Positions 9,630 to 18,831 of a stretch of DNA of 64,000 bases are shown here, piece by piece. Under the pieces are notes generated by a model, which saw only the letters and a program-made list of their open reading frames with translations, was not told the DNA's origin and ran no database searches. The translations under genes and the position numbers were made by a program. This stretch comes from Actinopolyspora mzabensis (GTDB taxonomy: Bacteria; Actinomycetota; Actinomycetes; Mycobacteriales; Pseudonocardiaceae), in contig NZ_FNFM01000009.1 in assembly GCF_900101095.1 (NCBI RefSeq), positions 135,709 through 199,708 of the forward strand, written 5' to 3'. The first letter of the stretch is position 1. Every line of letters begins with the position of its first letter.

Positions 9630-9719
9630 CGTGAGTCGGCGTCTTGGGAGTGTGGGGCCGGCTATTGAGTAGCGACCTACGCGGCGAGCGGCTCGGCCTT
9701 GCGATGCGACCGACTCACG
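9630..9719. repeat. ~90-bp element with 10-bp inverted ends (family C), copy 1
   Basis: The ends are CGTGAGTCGG (9630-9639) and its exact reverse complement CCGACTCACG (9710-9719). The core contains TTGAGTAGCGACCTACGC and CGGCCTTGCGATG. A second copy in opposite orientation lies at 46462-46550 with ends CGTGAGGCGG / CCGCCTCACG. The ends co-vary while the core is conserved, which suggests a mobilised or structured non-coding element with no coding capacity. Confidence 0.75.
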
Positions 9720-9780
9720 CACCGGGACCAGGCGCGCTGCTCACCCGCATAGTCGCGCTCCGGCTGCGGTGTCGGGGGTG

Positions 9781-9802
9781 GCGATTTCGCGAGAAATTGA
9801 CG
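9781..9802. repeat. 24-bp dispersed palindrome (family A), copy 1
   Basis: GCGATTTCGCGAGAAATTGACG. The core GATTTC-GCGA-GAAATT is a near-perfect palindrome. At least twelve further copies occur in the window, almost all in non-coding DNA. The wider 9523-10064 interval holds a terminator, the family C element and this palindrome; I see no gene. Confidence 0.8.
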
Positions 9803-10064
9803 TCGCCTCGGGGAACCGTGTGGCGGCGTTCGCAGTGCTGATTCCCGGTCAGGTTGGCTTTCGCACCGGTAGGAAGTTCGAGGCTTTACACGTTCGAGTG
9901 ACTGCTAGTGGTTGCTCTGCTCCGATCTGGGTGTTTTTTCACGGAAAAGTCACTCATGGTGCTCAATATGATGCAATGGTCACACCGACGAGTGGCCACG
10001 GTTGGAGGTTCGGTTGTCTGTTGCGTGTGCTGTCCGAAGGCGCCCCACGGAAGCAGGCGATCGT

Positions 10065-10433
10065 GTGACCCGAGCCACGCGACGCCGGTCGGCCCCGATG
10101 CGCCTCTTCCTCGCATCGGTTTTCGGTTCCGCGGTCCTCCTCGCGGGGCATTCCGGAGCCGCCGTGGCGGCCGAACCCCACGTCCGTCCACTGGTGGCCG
10201 AGTCCACCGCATCCGAACTCCCGAGTCGCTCCTCGCTCGGCGTCGTGTCGCGTGAGGACAGTCACACTTGGGCACAGTCGGAGGGGAACTCCCCATCCGA
10301 CGATTCCGACGGCGGGCAGGACCGCAGAACCGTGATAGGCGCGTTCGGTGTGGTTCTCGTCGCCGGCGTGCTGTTGCTCCGTCGCAAGCGCGGCAAGCAG
10401 TCGCTCGTGGTTCGGTGGCGCAAACGCAGCTGA
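10065..10433 (+). CDS. Small secreted or cell-surface membrane protein
   Basis: Hypothetical 122-aa protein. It begins with basic residues and a hydrophobic stretch (LFLASVFGSAVLLAG) ending in an AAVAAEP signal-peptidase-like site. A Ser/Asp-rich middle follows, then a C-terminal hydrophobic segment (VIGAFGVVLVAGVLLL) and a basic tail RRKRGKQ. This signal peptide, linker, anchor and positive tail resembles a single-pass wall-associated protein. The GTG at 10065 gives a normal signal peptide; an ATG at 10098 is an alternative start. No family recognised. Confidence 0.6.
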   Translation: MTRATRRRSAPMRLFLASVFGSAVLLAGHSGAAVAAEPHVRPLVAESTASELPSRSSLGVVSREDSHTWAQSEGNSPSDDSDGGQDRRTVIGAFGVVLVAGVLLLRRKRGKQSLVVRWRKRS

Positions 10434-10834
10434 ACCCCCGCTTAACGGAACTCACGGTCTGTTTTGCGTGAATTTTCCGTCACTTGGACTAGACCTGAGC
10501 GAAATCCTGTGGGAGTTTCACAGTCGACGGTTCGCGTGGCGAACCGACGACACTGTGACGTTGTCGGAATTCGCCTCTCGACTTCGGGCACTCGCCCGGA
10601 GAAGTGGGTCGGCGCCGGGAAGCCCCCCGACCGGTGCCGATCCACCCGACACCCCGGTCCACAGTGCGCATCCCCGTGGTGCCGCTCGCTCGTCGATGGC
10701 CGGGTGACTGTTTCGTCCGGTCTTCGGTTCCCCTGAACTCCTCCACCCGTTCGGCGCGTCGAAGTGACCGGTGAGCTATCCGGGGCGCGTCCGAGGCGGC
10801 CACGAGTGCTCGTATCCTGCACTATGGGTCGCAA
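10434..10834. other. Intergenic region before M20 operon
   Basis: 401 bases without a supported gene. TATCCT at 10813-10818 lies 16 bases before the ATG at 10835 and could be a -10 element; no clear ribosome site precedes that ATG. No repeat or hairpin stands out. Confidence 0.4.
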
Positions 10835-12154
10835 ATGAGTACCGAATCCCCGCACGACAGCGGTCACGACACGGTTCCTCCGGCGAGGGGACGGCTCGGT
10901 TCCACCGAGCCGGAACCGTCGACGGGTGACCCGGGCACCGCTTCGGCGTGGCGTGCCGCGGTGGACGAGTACCGAGCCGAGCTGTTGGACCTGTCGCACG
11001 GGCTCCACGCCGACCCGGAGATCAGTTTCGCCGAGTACCGCGCCGCCGAAACCGTCGCCGGGACACTCGCCGCGCACGGCTTCCGCGTCCAGCGACCGGT
11101 GGCCGAGCTCGACACCGCCTTCATCGCCGATTACGGCTCGGGGGAGTTCGTCGTCGGGCTTTGTGCCGAGTACGACGCGCTGCCCGAGGTCGGCCACGCT
11201 TGCGGGCACAACATCATCGCGGCTGCCGCGGTCGGTGCGGCGTTGACACTGGCCGAGCACGCCGAACGACTCGGAATCACCGTGCGCGTGCTCGGTACAC
11301 CCGCCGAGGAGATCGGCGGGGGCAAGGTCACGATGCTGGAGGCGGGGGTGTTCGATCCGCTGGCGGCCGCTCTGATGATCCATCCCAGTCCGACGGAGGT
11401 GTGTGCGCCGCGTTCGCTGGCCATCACCGATCTGCGAGTCCACTACACCGGGCGTGCGGCGCACGCGGCAGCGGCCCCGGAACTGGGGGTCAACGCCGCC
11501 GACGCGCTCACGGTGACCCAGGTGGCCGTGGGGCTGCTGCGGCAGCACCTGGAAGCCGGTCAGATGGTGCACGGGATAGTGACCTCCGGAGGGGCGGCGC
11601 CGAACATCGTGCCCGAGCGGGCCGCGGCCGAGTACAACCTGCGAGCGGCCGACCCGGAATCGTTGGCCCGGTTGGAGGACCGGATACGTGCCTGTTTCGA
11701 GGCTGGGGGCACCGCCACCGGCTGTTCGACGGAAGTGGTGCGTGTCTCGCCCGTCTACACCCAGCTGTCCTCCGACGAGTGGCTCACCGAGGCATACCGC
11801 CGCACCGTGGTCGACCTCGGCCGTGATCCGGTCGCGCGTGCGGTGGAACGCGACGACGTGATCGGCAGTACCGACATGGGCAACGTGAGTCTCCGGGTAC
11901 CGGCCGTGCATCCGATGATCGCCCTGGAGTGTGGGGATGCGGTCAATCACCAGGCGGAGTTCGCGGCGGCGTGCGCCTCACCCTCGGCCGACCGGGCCGT
12001 CCTCGACGGTGCCGCCGCCCTCGCCCGCACCGCGGCGGCTGCCGCCCTCGACGGAGACCAGCGAGAGCGCTTGCTGGCCGCCGTCCGCAATCGAACCGCT
12101 TCCGGGTTTCGACGGTCGTCGAACCGATTCCTCGCGTCGGGAGGCGTGACGTGA
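10835..12154 (+). CDS. M20 family metallopeptidase/amidohydrolase
   Basis: A 439-aa M20-family hydrolase of the type that cleaves N-acyl or aminobenzoyl-glutamate-like amides. The metal site is visible as CAEYDALPEVGHACGHN (residues about 109-125) and TPAEEIGGGK. The dimerisation/lid domain follows (RAAHAAAAPELGVNAADAL). The C-terminal STDMGNVS and NHQAEF motifs resemble the AbgB subgroup. A 35-residue low-complexity N-terminus precedes the catalytic domain. It overlaps the next M20 gene by 4 bases, so the two paralogues are co-translated and may act together or on related substrates. Confidence 0.9.
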   Translation: MSTESPHDSGHDTVPPARGRLGSTEPEPSTGDPGTASAWRAAVDEYRAELLDLSHGLHADPEISFAEYRAAETVAGTLAAHGFRVQRPVAELDTAFIADYGSGEFVVGLCAEYDALPEVGHACGHNIIAAAAVGAALTLAEHAERLGITVRVLGTPAEEIGGGKVTMLEAGVFDPLAAALMIHPSPTEVCAPRSLAITDLRVHYTGRAAHAAAAPELGVNAADALTVTQVAVGLLRQHLEAGQMVHGIVTSGGAAPNIVPERAAAEYNLRAADPESLARLEDRIRACFEAGGTATGCSTEVVRVSPVYTQLSSDEWLTEAYRRTVVDLGRDPVARAVERDDVIGSTDMGNVSLRVPAVHPMIALECGDAVNHQAEFAAACASPSADRAVLDGAAALARTAAAAALDGDQRERLLAAVRNRTASGFRRSSNRFLASGGVT

Positions 12155-13560
12155 CCGCGTTGAATTCGCTAGGTCCCAACACCCACGGTGGTAACTCCGT
12201 GGTCGAGCACCCATCCGCAGACCCGCTCGCCGAGGAGGACGCCGCGCGGGCCCTCGGTGACTCCGGGGACAGCTCCCTCCGGGCGGACTCCACGACCGCG
12301 CTCGTCTCCAGCGGGCCGGAACGCACCACGAGCGGGACCATCGGTCCCGTGCGATCCGGGGTTGCGGATCCGGGACAAGGGCGCGGACCCGCCTGGCTGG
12401 ACGAGTGGATGGCCGACAATTCCGAGCTCGTCGTGGCCTGGCGAAGGGAGCTGCACTCCCACCCCGAACTCTCGCGCGCCGAACACCGCACTACGAGGCT
12501 GTTGGCCGAGCAGCTCGAAGCGCTCGGTCTCCGCCCTCGCAGACTGCCGGTGGGGACGGGGCTGATCTGCGACATCGGGCAGGAGACCCATGTGGCCCGC
12601 ACGATCGCGCTGCGTGCCGACATCGACGCGCTACCGCTCACCGAATCCACCGGTCTGCCGTTCGCCTCCACCACCGAGGGCGCGGCGCACTGCTGCGGCC
12701 ACGACGCGCACACCGCCGTGCTGTTGGGGACCGCGATGGCACTGGCCTCGGCCCCCGGCGCGCTGCCCGGCCGAGTCCGGTTGATCTTCCAGCCCGCCGA
12801 GGAGGTCATGCCCGGTGGCGCGCTGGACGTGCTCGCCGCTGGTGGGCTCGACGGTGTCGACCGGATCTTCGGGTTGCACTGCGACCCGCGGTTGCCCGCG
12901 GGCACGGTCGGAACTCGTATCGGAGCTCTCACCTCGGCCAGTGACCCGGTGGAGGTGCGGCTGACCTCGCCGGGTGGCCACACTTCCCGGCCGCACCTGA
13001 CCGCCGATCTGGTGCACGCGCTGGGGACGTTGATAACCGGGCTGCCGACGTTGCTCTCGCGCAGGGTGGATCCGCGCACCGGGACCGTGCTTGCCTGGGG
13101 CGCGGTGCGTTCCGGCGAGGCACTCAACGCGATCCCGCAGGAGGGGACCCTGCGTGGCACGCTACGCACCGCCGACCGTGACACCTGGGCCGAGCTCGGC
13201 CCGTTGGTCCAGGAGTTGGTCCAGGGACTGCTGGCCCCGCTCGGGGTCGGTTACGACCTGCAGCACCGTCGCGGTGTGCCGCCGGTGGTCAACGACGCCG
13301 AGAGCACCCGGCTGCTGCGATCGGCCATCGGGGAGGCGTTGGGGGAGCAGGCGCAGAGCGGTACACCGCAGTCCTCCGGCGGCGAGGACTTCGGGTGGTA
13401 TCTGGAGCACGTGCCCGGCTCGTTCGCACGTCTCGGGGTGGCGGGTGAGGGGAGGCCGGCCAACGACTTGCACCAACCGGACTTCGTGCTGGACGAGCGC
13501 GCGCTGTTGGTGGGGGTTCGGACGATGGTCCACACCGCGTTGACCGCGTTGCGGGAGTAG
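12151..13560 (+). CDS. M20D-type amidohydrolase
   Basis: A 469-aa second M20 paralogue, of the N-acyl-amino-acid/hippurate hydrolase type. Metal-binding motifs are ADIDALPLTE, CCGHDAHTA and FQPAEEVMPGGA; SSGGEDFGWYL near the C-terminus carries another ligand. The first about 85 residues are a hydrophilic, low-complexity extension that most relatives lack, so the true start may be internal (for example near residue 85). The GTG overlaps the stop of the upstream M20 gene. Confidence 0.9.
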   Translation: MTALNSLGPNTHGGNSVVEHPSADPLAEEDAARALGDSGDSSLRADSTTALVSSGPERTTSGTIGPVRSGVADPGQGRGPAWLDEWMADNSELVVAWRRELHSHPELSRAEHRTTRLLAEQLEALGLRPRRLPVGTGLICDIGQETHVARTIALRADIDALPLTESTGLPFASTTEGAAHCCGHDAHTAVLLGTAMALASAPGALPGRVRLIFQPAEEVMPGGALDVLAAGGLDGVDRIFGLHCDPRLPAGTVGTRIGALTSASDPVEVRLTSPGGHTSRPHLTADLVHALGTLITGLPTLLSRRVDPRTGTVLAWGAVRSGEALNAIPQEGTLRGTLRTADRDTWAELGPLVQELVQGLLAPLGVGYDLQHRRGVPPVVNDAESTRLLRSAIGEALGEQAQSGTPQSSGGEDFGWYLEHVPGSFARLGVAGEGRPANDLHQPDFVLDERALLVGVRTMVHTALTALRE

Positions 13561-13752
13561 CCGTTCCCCGGGCCGGTTCGCGGGCCGGGCCGACTTCCCA
13601 GCCGCGGAGTGCCAACCGCGAAATCCCGGTCGTGGAGTCCTCTCACGAAGTCTTCGTTCCGAATTCCCCGCTACACCGGCCGCGGCCGGGAGGAAGCGTG
13701 GTCTCACTCGTTCGGGGTGTATCACCGCGTGCCGTTCGTTCCTCTTGTCGGT

Positions 13753-14628
13753 ATGAGCGAACGCACGGAACGAGTCCTGTCCCGAGATCGGTGCGATTCC
13801 GATCTGCTCGGAGCCGTACGGGCCGCCGGGGCGCTGCCCCGGAGTCGGCTACTTGCCCGGTTCGGGCGGCGGCGACTGAGCGCCGCGTTGGCCCGGGGCA
13901 CGGTGGCCGCGCAGTGGCCGGGGATCCTGGTGCCCGCCGAGTCGTTGCACCAGCCACGCACCCGTGCGCTGGCCGCCCTGTTGTGGGGAGCGCCCGGGGC
14001 GGTGCTGTCGGGGCCGACCGCGCTCGCGGTGCACGGTTGTGCTCCCGTTCCCGCCGCGACTTACCTCACCGTTGTCCACGACAGGCGACCGCCGAGGGGG
14101 AGCGGGCTCGTGGTCCGGCAGAGCCGGGTGCGCGAGTCCGAGGTGGTGGAGCTGGACGGCCTGCGCACCCAGGTGCTCGACGTCGTGCTGACCGAGGTGC
14201 TTTGCACGGCCGGTGACGAGACGTTCGCCTCGGCATGTCTGCGGCGGACGCTGTCGGTGGTTACGCCTGCCGCGGCGCGCGAGCTCGTCGAGTTGGTGCG
14301 GTGGCGTATCGCCACCAGGGCGGATCGGCGTGGCACGCGCCGTGCGCTGGCGCTGCTCGCGGCCTGCCATCCAGTCGACGACCGGGCAGTGCGCGAAGGA
14401 GGCGGCAGCGAAGGGGCCGACGTCGAGGAGTCGGAGCGCTCAGCGAGCCGGACCGGTGTTGCTGCAGGGCAGCGTGCGCAGTTTGGTCACGTAGTCGTTC
14501 GGCGCTCCGGCCCGCTCGGCGGCCTCGGCGATCAGTCCCAGATAACGCGCGGAGGGCAGACCGCCCTCGTAGGCGTCGAGCACGTACAGCCAGGCGAGTG
14601 TGGGGCCGTCCAAGGTGTGGATCCGTAG
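13753..14628 (+). CDS. AbiEi-like / DUF559-type protein, probably truncated
   Basis: Residues about 8-190 resemble the actinobacterial family with an AbiEi-type N-terminal winged helix (LLGAVRAAGALPRSRLLARF) followed by a middle region with SGPTALAVHGC. Full-length members usually carry a C-terminal Vsr/DUF559 endonuclease-like domain. Here the frame beyond residue about 215 is low complexity and lies antisense to the next gene (14440-14898), so the nuclease domain seems lost. Either the gene decays here or the real stop is masked by a sequence change. The family assignment is moderate, and function in this state is doubtful. Confidence 0.55.
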   Translation: MSERTERVLSRDRCDSDLLGAVRAAGALPRSRLLARFGRRRLSAALARGTVAAQWPGILVPAESLHQPRTRALAALLWGAPGAVLSGPTALAVHGCAPVPAATYLTVVHDRRPPRGSGLVVRQSRVRESEVVELDGLRTQVLDVVLTEVLCTAGDETFASACLRRTLSVVTPAAARELVELVRWRIATRADRRGTRRALALLAACHPVDDRAVREGGGSEGADVEESERSASRTGVAAGQRAQFGHVVVRRSGPLGGLGDQSQITRGGQTALVGVEHVQPGECGAVQGVDP

Positions 14629-14898
14629 CCGCAGTTTCTTGTGCAGCCCCAGGTCCGAGCCCTCCCAACGGTCGAGTTCCTGTTCGTCCTCGGAACTGAC
14701 GTCGTAGAGCACGGTGAACACCTGCGCGTCCGATTCCTCGACGATCGTCGCGAGTGCCCCTTCCCAGCCCACGTCCTCACCGCCGAAGGTGAGCCGCCAG
14801 CCCATCAACCAGCCTGTGCCCGTCATGGGCGAGTGGGGAGCGCGTTGCAGCATCTGGGTCGGATCCATGTTGGATCCGTAAGCGGCGTATAGCGGCAC
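14440..14898 (-). CDS. Gamma-glutamylcyclotransferase-like protein
   Basis: A 152-aa protein of the GGCT/AIG2-like fold. The substrate-loop motif YAAYGSNMDP is at residues 4-13; this is the family signature. It starts at GTG (14898) directly before VPLYAAYGSN. The fold hydrolyses gamma-glutamyl bonds with 5-oxoproline release or acts on gamma-glutamylamines; the substrate here is unknown. It is convergent and partly overlapping with the AbiEi-like gene. Confidence 0.85.
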   Translation of the reverse strand: MPLYAAYGSNMDPTQMLQRAPHSPMTGTGWLMGWRLTFGGEDVGWEGALATIVEESDAQVFTVLYDVSSEDEQELDRWEGSDLGLHKKLRLRIHTLDGPTLAWLYVLDAYEGGLPSARYLGLIAEAAERAGAPNDYVTKLRTLPCSNTGPAR

Positions 14899-15336
14899 GG
14901 GTCACAGGATAACCACGCCTCGATCTGTTGTCCCCTCTCGCTGAACGTACTCGGTTCACTACTTCGTGTGCTCGTGAGACACGTGATTTCCGGCGGGTAC
15001 CGGTGGGTCGCGCGAGCGGGGTGGCGGCGTACCGTTGGGCCGGCGGTTGCGAGCCCGGGGCGAGGGGTGCGAAATGGTCTCTACCAATTCCGGGCGAGGG
15101 CGATTTCCTCCCGCACGGCTCCCTCTCACACGGCCGCGAGCACACCCCAGTGCCGTGACCGTCGCGTGGTCTCGGAGAACGGTTCGGAGCGCCAGCGGCG
15201 CGAACCCGGCAACGCGGTGCTCTGAACGTGCCTACTCGATGTCGATCCTCCCGGAACGAGAACCGGTGGGAGGTTCCGCCGAGCAAGTACCCCGGCCAAC
15301 CCGGGGTGACAAAGTCCTACGAGGAGGTAGAGCGAA
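14899..15336. other. Intergenic region before lpdA
   Basis: 438 bases between divergent genes. No supported coding sequence. AGGAGGT at about 15321-15327 is the ribosome site for lpdA. No repeat family member recognised. Confidence 0.4.
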
Positions 15337-16740
15337 GTGTCCCGCATCGTAATCATGGGAGGCGGGCCCGCGGGCTACGAGGCCGCCCTCGTGGCCGCCC
15401 AGAACGGGGCTGACGTCACGCTGGTCGAAGCCGAGGGACTGGGCGGCGCCTGTGTGCTCTACGACTGCGTGCCGTCGAAGACCTTCATAGCCTCCGGGGG
15501 CGCTCGCTCTTCCATCCGTGATGTGCAGGAACTCGGCATCAGGGTCAAGGAGGGTGCCGCGGACGTGGACACGGCCGTGGTGCACGGCAGGGTCAAGGGG
15601 CTCGCGCTGGCCCAGTCTGCCGACATCCGTTCCCGGGTCCACCGGGAAGGGGTTCGGATCCTGGGGGGCCGCGCGCGGTTCGTCGACGAGACACCGGGGC
15701 TGGCGCAGCACCGTATTCGGGTCGACCTCAGCGACGGCGGACAGGAGGAGCTCGTCGCCGACTCCGTACTGATCTCCACGGGCGCGACACCGCGCGTGCT
15801 GCCGGGAGCGCAGCCCGACGGCGAACGCATCCTGACCTGGCGACAGCTCTACGACCTGCCCGAACTTCCCGAACACCTCGCTGTGGTCGGTTCCGGCGTC
15901 ACCGGTGTCGAGTTCGCATCCGCCTACGCCGAGATGGGTGTGAAGGTGACGCTGGTCTCCAGCCGCGACCGGGTGCTGCCGCACGAGGACGCCGATGCCG
16001 CCGCCGTGCTGGAGGAGGTGTTCTCCGAGCGGGGAGCCAGCGTGGTCAAGCACGCCCGGGCCGATCGCATCGACCGCACCGACTCCGGGGTGCTGATCCA
16101 CCTCAATGACGGGCGTCGGATCGAGGCCAGCCACGCGTTGATGACCGTGGGATCGGTGCCCAACACCGCCGACATCGGGCTGGACCGCATCGGTATCGAA
16201 CCGGACCGTGCGGGCTACATCCCGGTGGATCGCGTGTCCCGAACCAGTGCGACCGGCGTCTACGCGGCCGGGGACTGCACCGGCGTGCTGCTGTTGGCCT
16301 CGGTGGCCGCTATGCAGGGGCGAATCGCGATGTGGCACGCACTGGGCGAGGGGGTCACCCCGATCAAGCTCAAGACGGTGGCCGCCAACGTCTTCACCCA
16401 CCCCGAGATCGCCACCGTCGGGATCAGCCAGCAGGCGATCGAGTCCGGCGAGGTTCCCGCCCGGAGCGTGGTGCTGCCGCTTTCCGGTAATCCCCGCGCC
16501 AAGATGGAGGGGGTCCGGCGCGGCTTCCTCAAGGTCTTCTGTCGTCCGGCGACGGGTGTGGTCGTCGGTGGTGTGGTCGTGGCCCCCAACGCCAGTGAGC
16601 TGATCCTGCCGTTGGCGCTGTCGGTGCAGAACCAGATCACCGTGGAGGACCTGGCCAACACCTTCTCGGTGTACCCGGCGCTTTCCGGGTCGTTGACCGA
16701 GGCGGGGAGGCAGCTCATGCGCCACGACGATCTGGATTAG
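15337..16740 (+). CDS. lpdA: NAD(P)H-quinone dehydrogenase, LpdA type flavoprotein
   Basis: A 467-aa FAD/NAD(P) pyridine nucleotide-disulfide oxidoreductase closely patterned on mycobacterial LpdA (Rv3303c type). The FAD site is GGGPAGYEAALVAA; the NAD(P) site is VVGSGVTGVEFASAYAEMG; the second FAD motif is GVYAAGDCTG. It has both redox cysteines in GGACVLYDCVPSK (C-X4-C), whereas mycobacterial LpdA as I recall it lacks the first. The C-terminal HxxxxE of true lipoamide dehydrogenases is absent (YPALSGSLTE). Quinone reduction is therefore more likely than an E3 role. The GTG start has AGGAGGT upstream. Confidence 0.88.
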   Translation: MSRIVIMGGGPAGYEAALVAAQNGADVTLVEAEGLGGACVLYDCVPSKTFIASGGARSSIRDVQELGIRVKEGAADVDTAVVHGRVKGLALAQSADIRSRVHREGVRILGGRARFVDETPGLAQHRIRVDLSDGGQEELVADSVLISTGATPRVLPGAQPDGERILTWRQLYDLPELPEHLAVVGSGVTGVEFASAYAEMGVKVTLVSSRDRVLPHEDADAAAVLEEVFSERGASVVKHARADRIDRTDSGVLIHLNDGRRIEASHALMTVGSVPNTADIGLDRIGIEPDRAGYIPVDRVSRTSATGVYAAGDCTGVLLLASVAAMQGRIAMWHALGEGVTPIKLKTVAANVFTHPEIATVGISQQAIESGEVPARSVVLPLSGNPRAKMEGVRRGFLKVFCRPATGVVVGGVVVAPNASELILPLALSVQNQITVEDLANTFSVYPALSGSLTEAGRQLMRHDDLD

Positions 16741-16774
16741 TGAGAGTCGGTGCCACGTTCTGCGTAGCTGGTTG

Positions 16775-16886
16775 CGTGGCGGAACCTCTCGCGGGCTCTC
16801 GCTCCGGGGAGGCCCGACATCGAGTAGGTACTACGCCACGTCGGGCCTTCCTCGCGAGAGCACCACGAGAGAACCCGCGGCGGTGC
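16775..16886. repeat. ~110-bp long-stem hairpin element (family B), copy 1
   Basis: Outer arms GGCGGAACCTCTCGCGGG and GAGAACCCGCGGCGG are imperfectly complementary. A middle stem GCTCTCGC / GCGAGAGC and an inner perfect stem GGCCCGAC (16811-16818) / GTCGGGCC (16840-16847) close on a loop with GTAGGTACTAC. Related copies are at 25845-25935 and 36700-36815, and half-copies at about 27252-27268 and 46333-46352. It has no T-tract and no coding potential. Confidence 0.75.
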
Positions 16887-17060
16887 GAGGTGCGTGCGGG
16901 GTTCGTGAGGGGGCGCGCTGCGTGGGGGCGGTGCCGGTTGCCGGGGTGGTGGTTCGGTGCTGGTGCGCCGGTGTTGGTTTCCGGTCATCGAGGTTTCCGG
17001 TCATCGAGGTTTCCGGTCGTCGGTGTGCGGGGCCGGGGCGGCTTGCGGGACATTGGTGTC

Positions 17061-17468
17061 GTGACTGAGCTTCCCGCGCTGATCTACGACGGTGACTGCG
17101 GGTTCTGCACCCGCAGCGTGCGCCTGGCCGACCGGCTTCCGGTTCGGGTCGATTCCGTGCCCTGGCAGGAGGCGAACCTGGAGTGGCTGGGGGTGCCCGA
17201 ACAGCGGGCGCGGCAGGAGGTCGTGTTCGTCGACGAGTACCACCGACTCCACGGCGGGGCCGCCGCGGTGGCGGCTCTGCTGCGGCACTGCCGGGGGCCG
17301 TGGCGGCTGGTCGGCTCCGTGCTCGCCGCGCCGGTGATCCGCTCGGTGGCGGATGTGGTTTACCGCCTCGTGGCGAACAACCGGCACCGGATGCCGGGTG
17401 AGACTCCTGCCTGTCAGCTGCCGCCCGAGAGCCGTCCCGGCAAGCCGGACCGAGGTTCCGGCCGCTGA
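17061..17468 (+). CDS. DCC-family thiol-disulfide oxidoreductase (DUF393)
   Basis: A 135-aa protein with the N-terminal DGDCGFCTRSV motif (residues 9-19), where CGFC is the redox-active CXXC of the DCC1-like family. The GTG start is 8 residues before the motif, as usual. Members are cytosolic thioredoxin-like proteins of uncertain partner. It follows the family B hairpin element and stands alone. Confidence 0.87.
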   Translation: MTELPALIYDGDCGFCTRSVRLADRLPVRVDSVPWQEANLEWLGVPEQRARQEVVFVDEYHRLHGGAAAVAALLRHCRGPWRLVGSVLAAPVIRSVADVVYRLVANNRHRMPGETPACQLPPESRPGKPDRGSGR

Positions 17469-17720
17469 ACCCGCCGCTCTCCGGAGTCCGTCGCTCGCCC
17501 AAACCGGTCGATTGCGGATTTTCTTCGCGTAACGGTTCGACATCCATCCCGGATCTCGCCGCGGCGTTCCGAATGGTTTCGTGCCTGGTCGTTACCGGTT
17601 TCGGTATCGAGAGTCCCCGTTCGCGGGCGCCGAAAACCCCGAGTCCGCTGTCACCCTTTCGTGGATAATCATTCGGGACTGTCGCTGCCGAGTGTCCCGC
17701 GGGCAGGCGGGTAGGAGAGA

Positions 17721-18638
17721 GTGAAGGTGTTTCGGAGAAGACGTGGCGGCGTGGTCCCCGACCCGGAGCAGGACGACCGGCAGCCGGGCAACTCGCCGTT
17801 GGCGATCTTCGGCGTGCTCGGTGTGGTGTTCCTGATCGTGCTGGTGGCCGTGGTGGCCGAGCCGGGAAAGCTGTTGGCGGGTGGTGGTGCCGACTCGGAG
17901 ACCACCGCGGTCCCCGAGATGCGTGACGGCGTTCCGCAGCCCGGATTCGACCCGGTAGCCCTGTTGGAGCGCAACCCGCTCAACTCTAAAAACGCCTCGC
18001 TGGAGCCCGCCGACTGTCGCCTGCCGGAACTCGCCGAGTCCGAGGCCGGGATGCGGTCCTACTACGAGGCCGCCGTGCGCTGCCTGAACACTCTCTGGCG
18101 TCCCGTCGTCGTCGGGGCGGACCTGAGCTGGGCACCCCCCGAGGTGAGCCTGCGGTCTCGCACGAGCGACTGCAGCGAGACCGAGGGCAGCAGCCGCCCC
18201 ACCGCCTTCTACTGCGACGGCACCATCCACATGCCCCGCCAGTGGGTGCTCTCCGACATCGGCGCCAGGGAACCCGCCCACCTGATACTGCTGGCGCACG
18301 AGTACGGCCACCACGTGCAGCAGCGTGCCGGGATGCTGCGCGCTTCCACCGTTCGCCAGCAGGAATCCGAGGTGCGGAGTCCGGAGTGGCTCCGGATCTC
18401 GCGCCGTCTCGAACTGCAGGCCGACTGCTATTCGGGGATGTTCATGGCGGCCGCCGCCGAGGGCGGCACGCTGCGTGATCGCGTCGCGGAGCGGTTCGTC
18501 TCGGCGACGGGAAGCGCCGAGCTCGGCGACACCCACGGTTCACCGGAGAATCAGCGGGACTGGAAGCTGACCGGGTTCCGGGAACGCACCACCGCGGCCT
18601 GCGACACGTGGAACGTCCCCGCCGAGCGGGTGCGCTGA
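17721..18638 (+). CDS. Membrane-anchored neutral zinc metallopeptidase
   Basis: A 305-aa protein. One N-terminal transmembrane helix (about residues 27-48, LAIFGVLGVVFLIVLVAVVA) is followed by an extracellular domain. The zinc site is HEYGHH (about residues 193-198) with the downstream ELQADCYSGMF third-ligand motif of the putative neutral zinc metallopeptidase (YpfJ-like) family. Several cysteines suggest disulfides outside the cell. The GTG start follows GGAGAGA. Its substrate is unknown. Confidence 0.85.
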   Translation: MKVFRRRRGGVVPDPEQDDRQPGNSPLAIFGVLGVVFLIVLVAVVAEPGKLLAGGGADSETTAVPEMRDGVPQPGFDPVALLERNPLNSKNASLEPADCRLPELAESEAGMRSYYEAAVRCLNTLWRPVVVGADLSWAPPEVSLRSRTSDCSETEGSSRPTAFYCDGTIHMPRQWVLSDIGAREPAHLILLAHEYGHHVQQRAGMLRASTVRQQESEVRSPEWLRISRRLELQADCYSGMFMAAAAEGGTLRDRVAERFVSATGSAELGDTHGSPENQRDWKLTGFRERTTAACDTWNVPAERVR

Positions 18639-18768
18639 CGCCGTCCCCGCGTTCCGGCCGGTCTCGGCTGTCCGGCGTTCGCCCCGGAGTTCGGTTACGC
18701 TTTGTCCGTCCGTTCGCACGGAGCGTGTGATTACCGCTCCGGTAGGAACGGAGCTGGGATCCCGGATG

Positions 18769-18798
18769 GGGGGATTCCGGGCAGGGGGATTCCGGGCA
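18769..18798 (+). repeat. 15-bp perfect direct repeat upstream of aquaporin
   Basis: GGGGGATTCCGGGCA occurs twice in tandem (18769-18783 and 18784-18798), 34 bases before the aquaporin ATG. It could be a binding-site duplication or slippage product. Confidence 0.7.
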
Positions 18799-18831
18799 GA
18801 CACCACACGGCCCTCCGGGCGAGGAGGATCG

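Noticed and set aside
7972-9630. 552-codon minus-strand frame opposite the BCCT gene
   Set aside because: It is an antisense shadow with His/Asp/Gln bias and no recognisable domain.
16775-16886. Family B hairpins as ordinary rho-independent terminators
   Set aside because: No T-tract follows, the stems are long and nested, and near-identical copies recur at unrelated gene ends.
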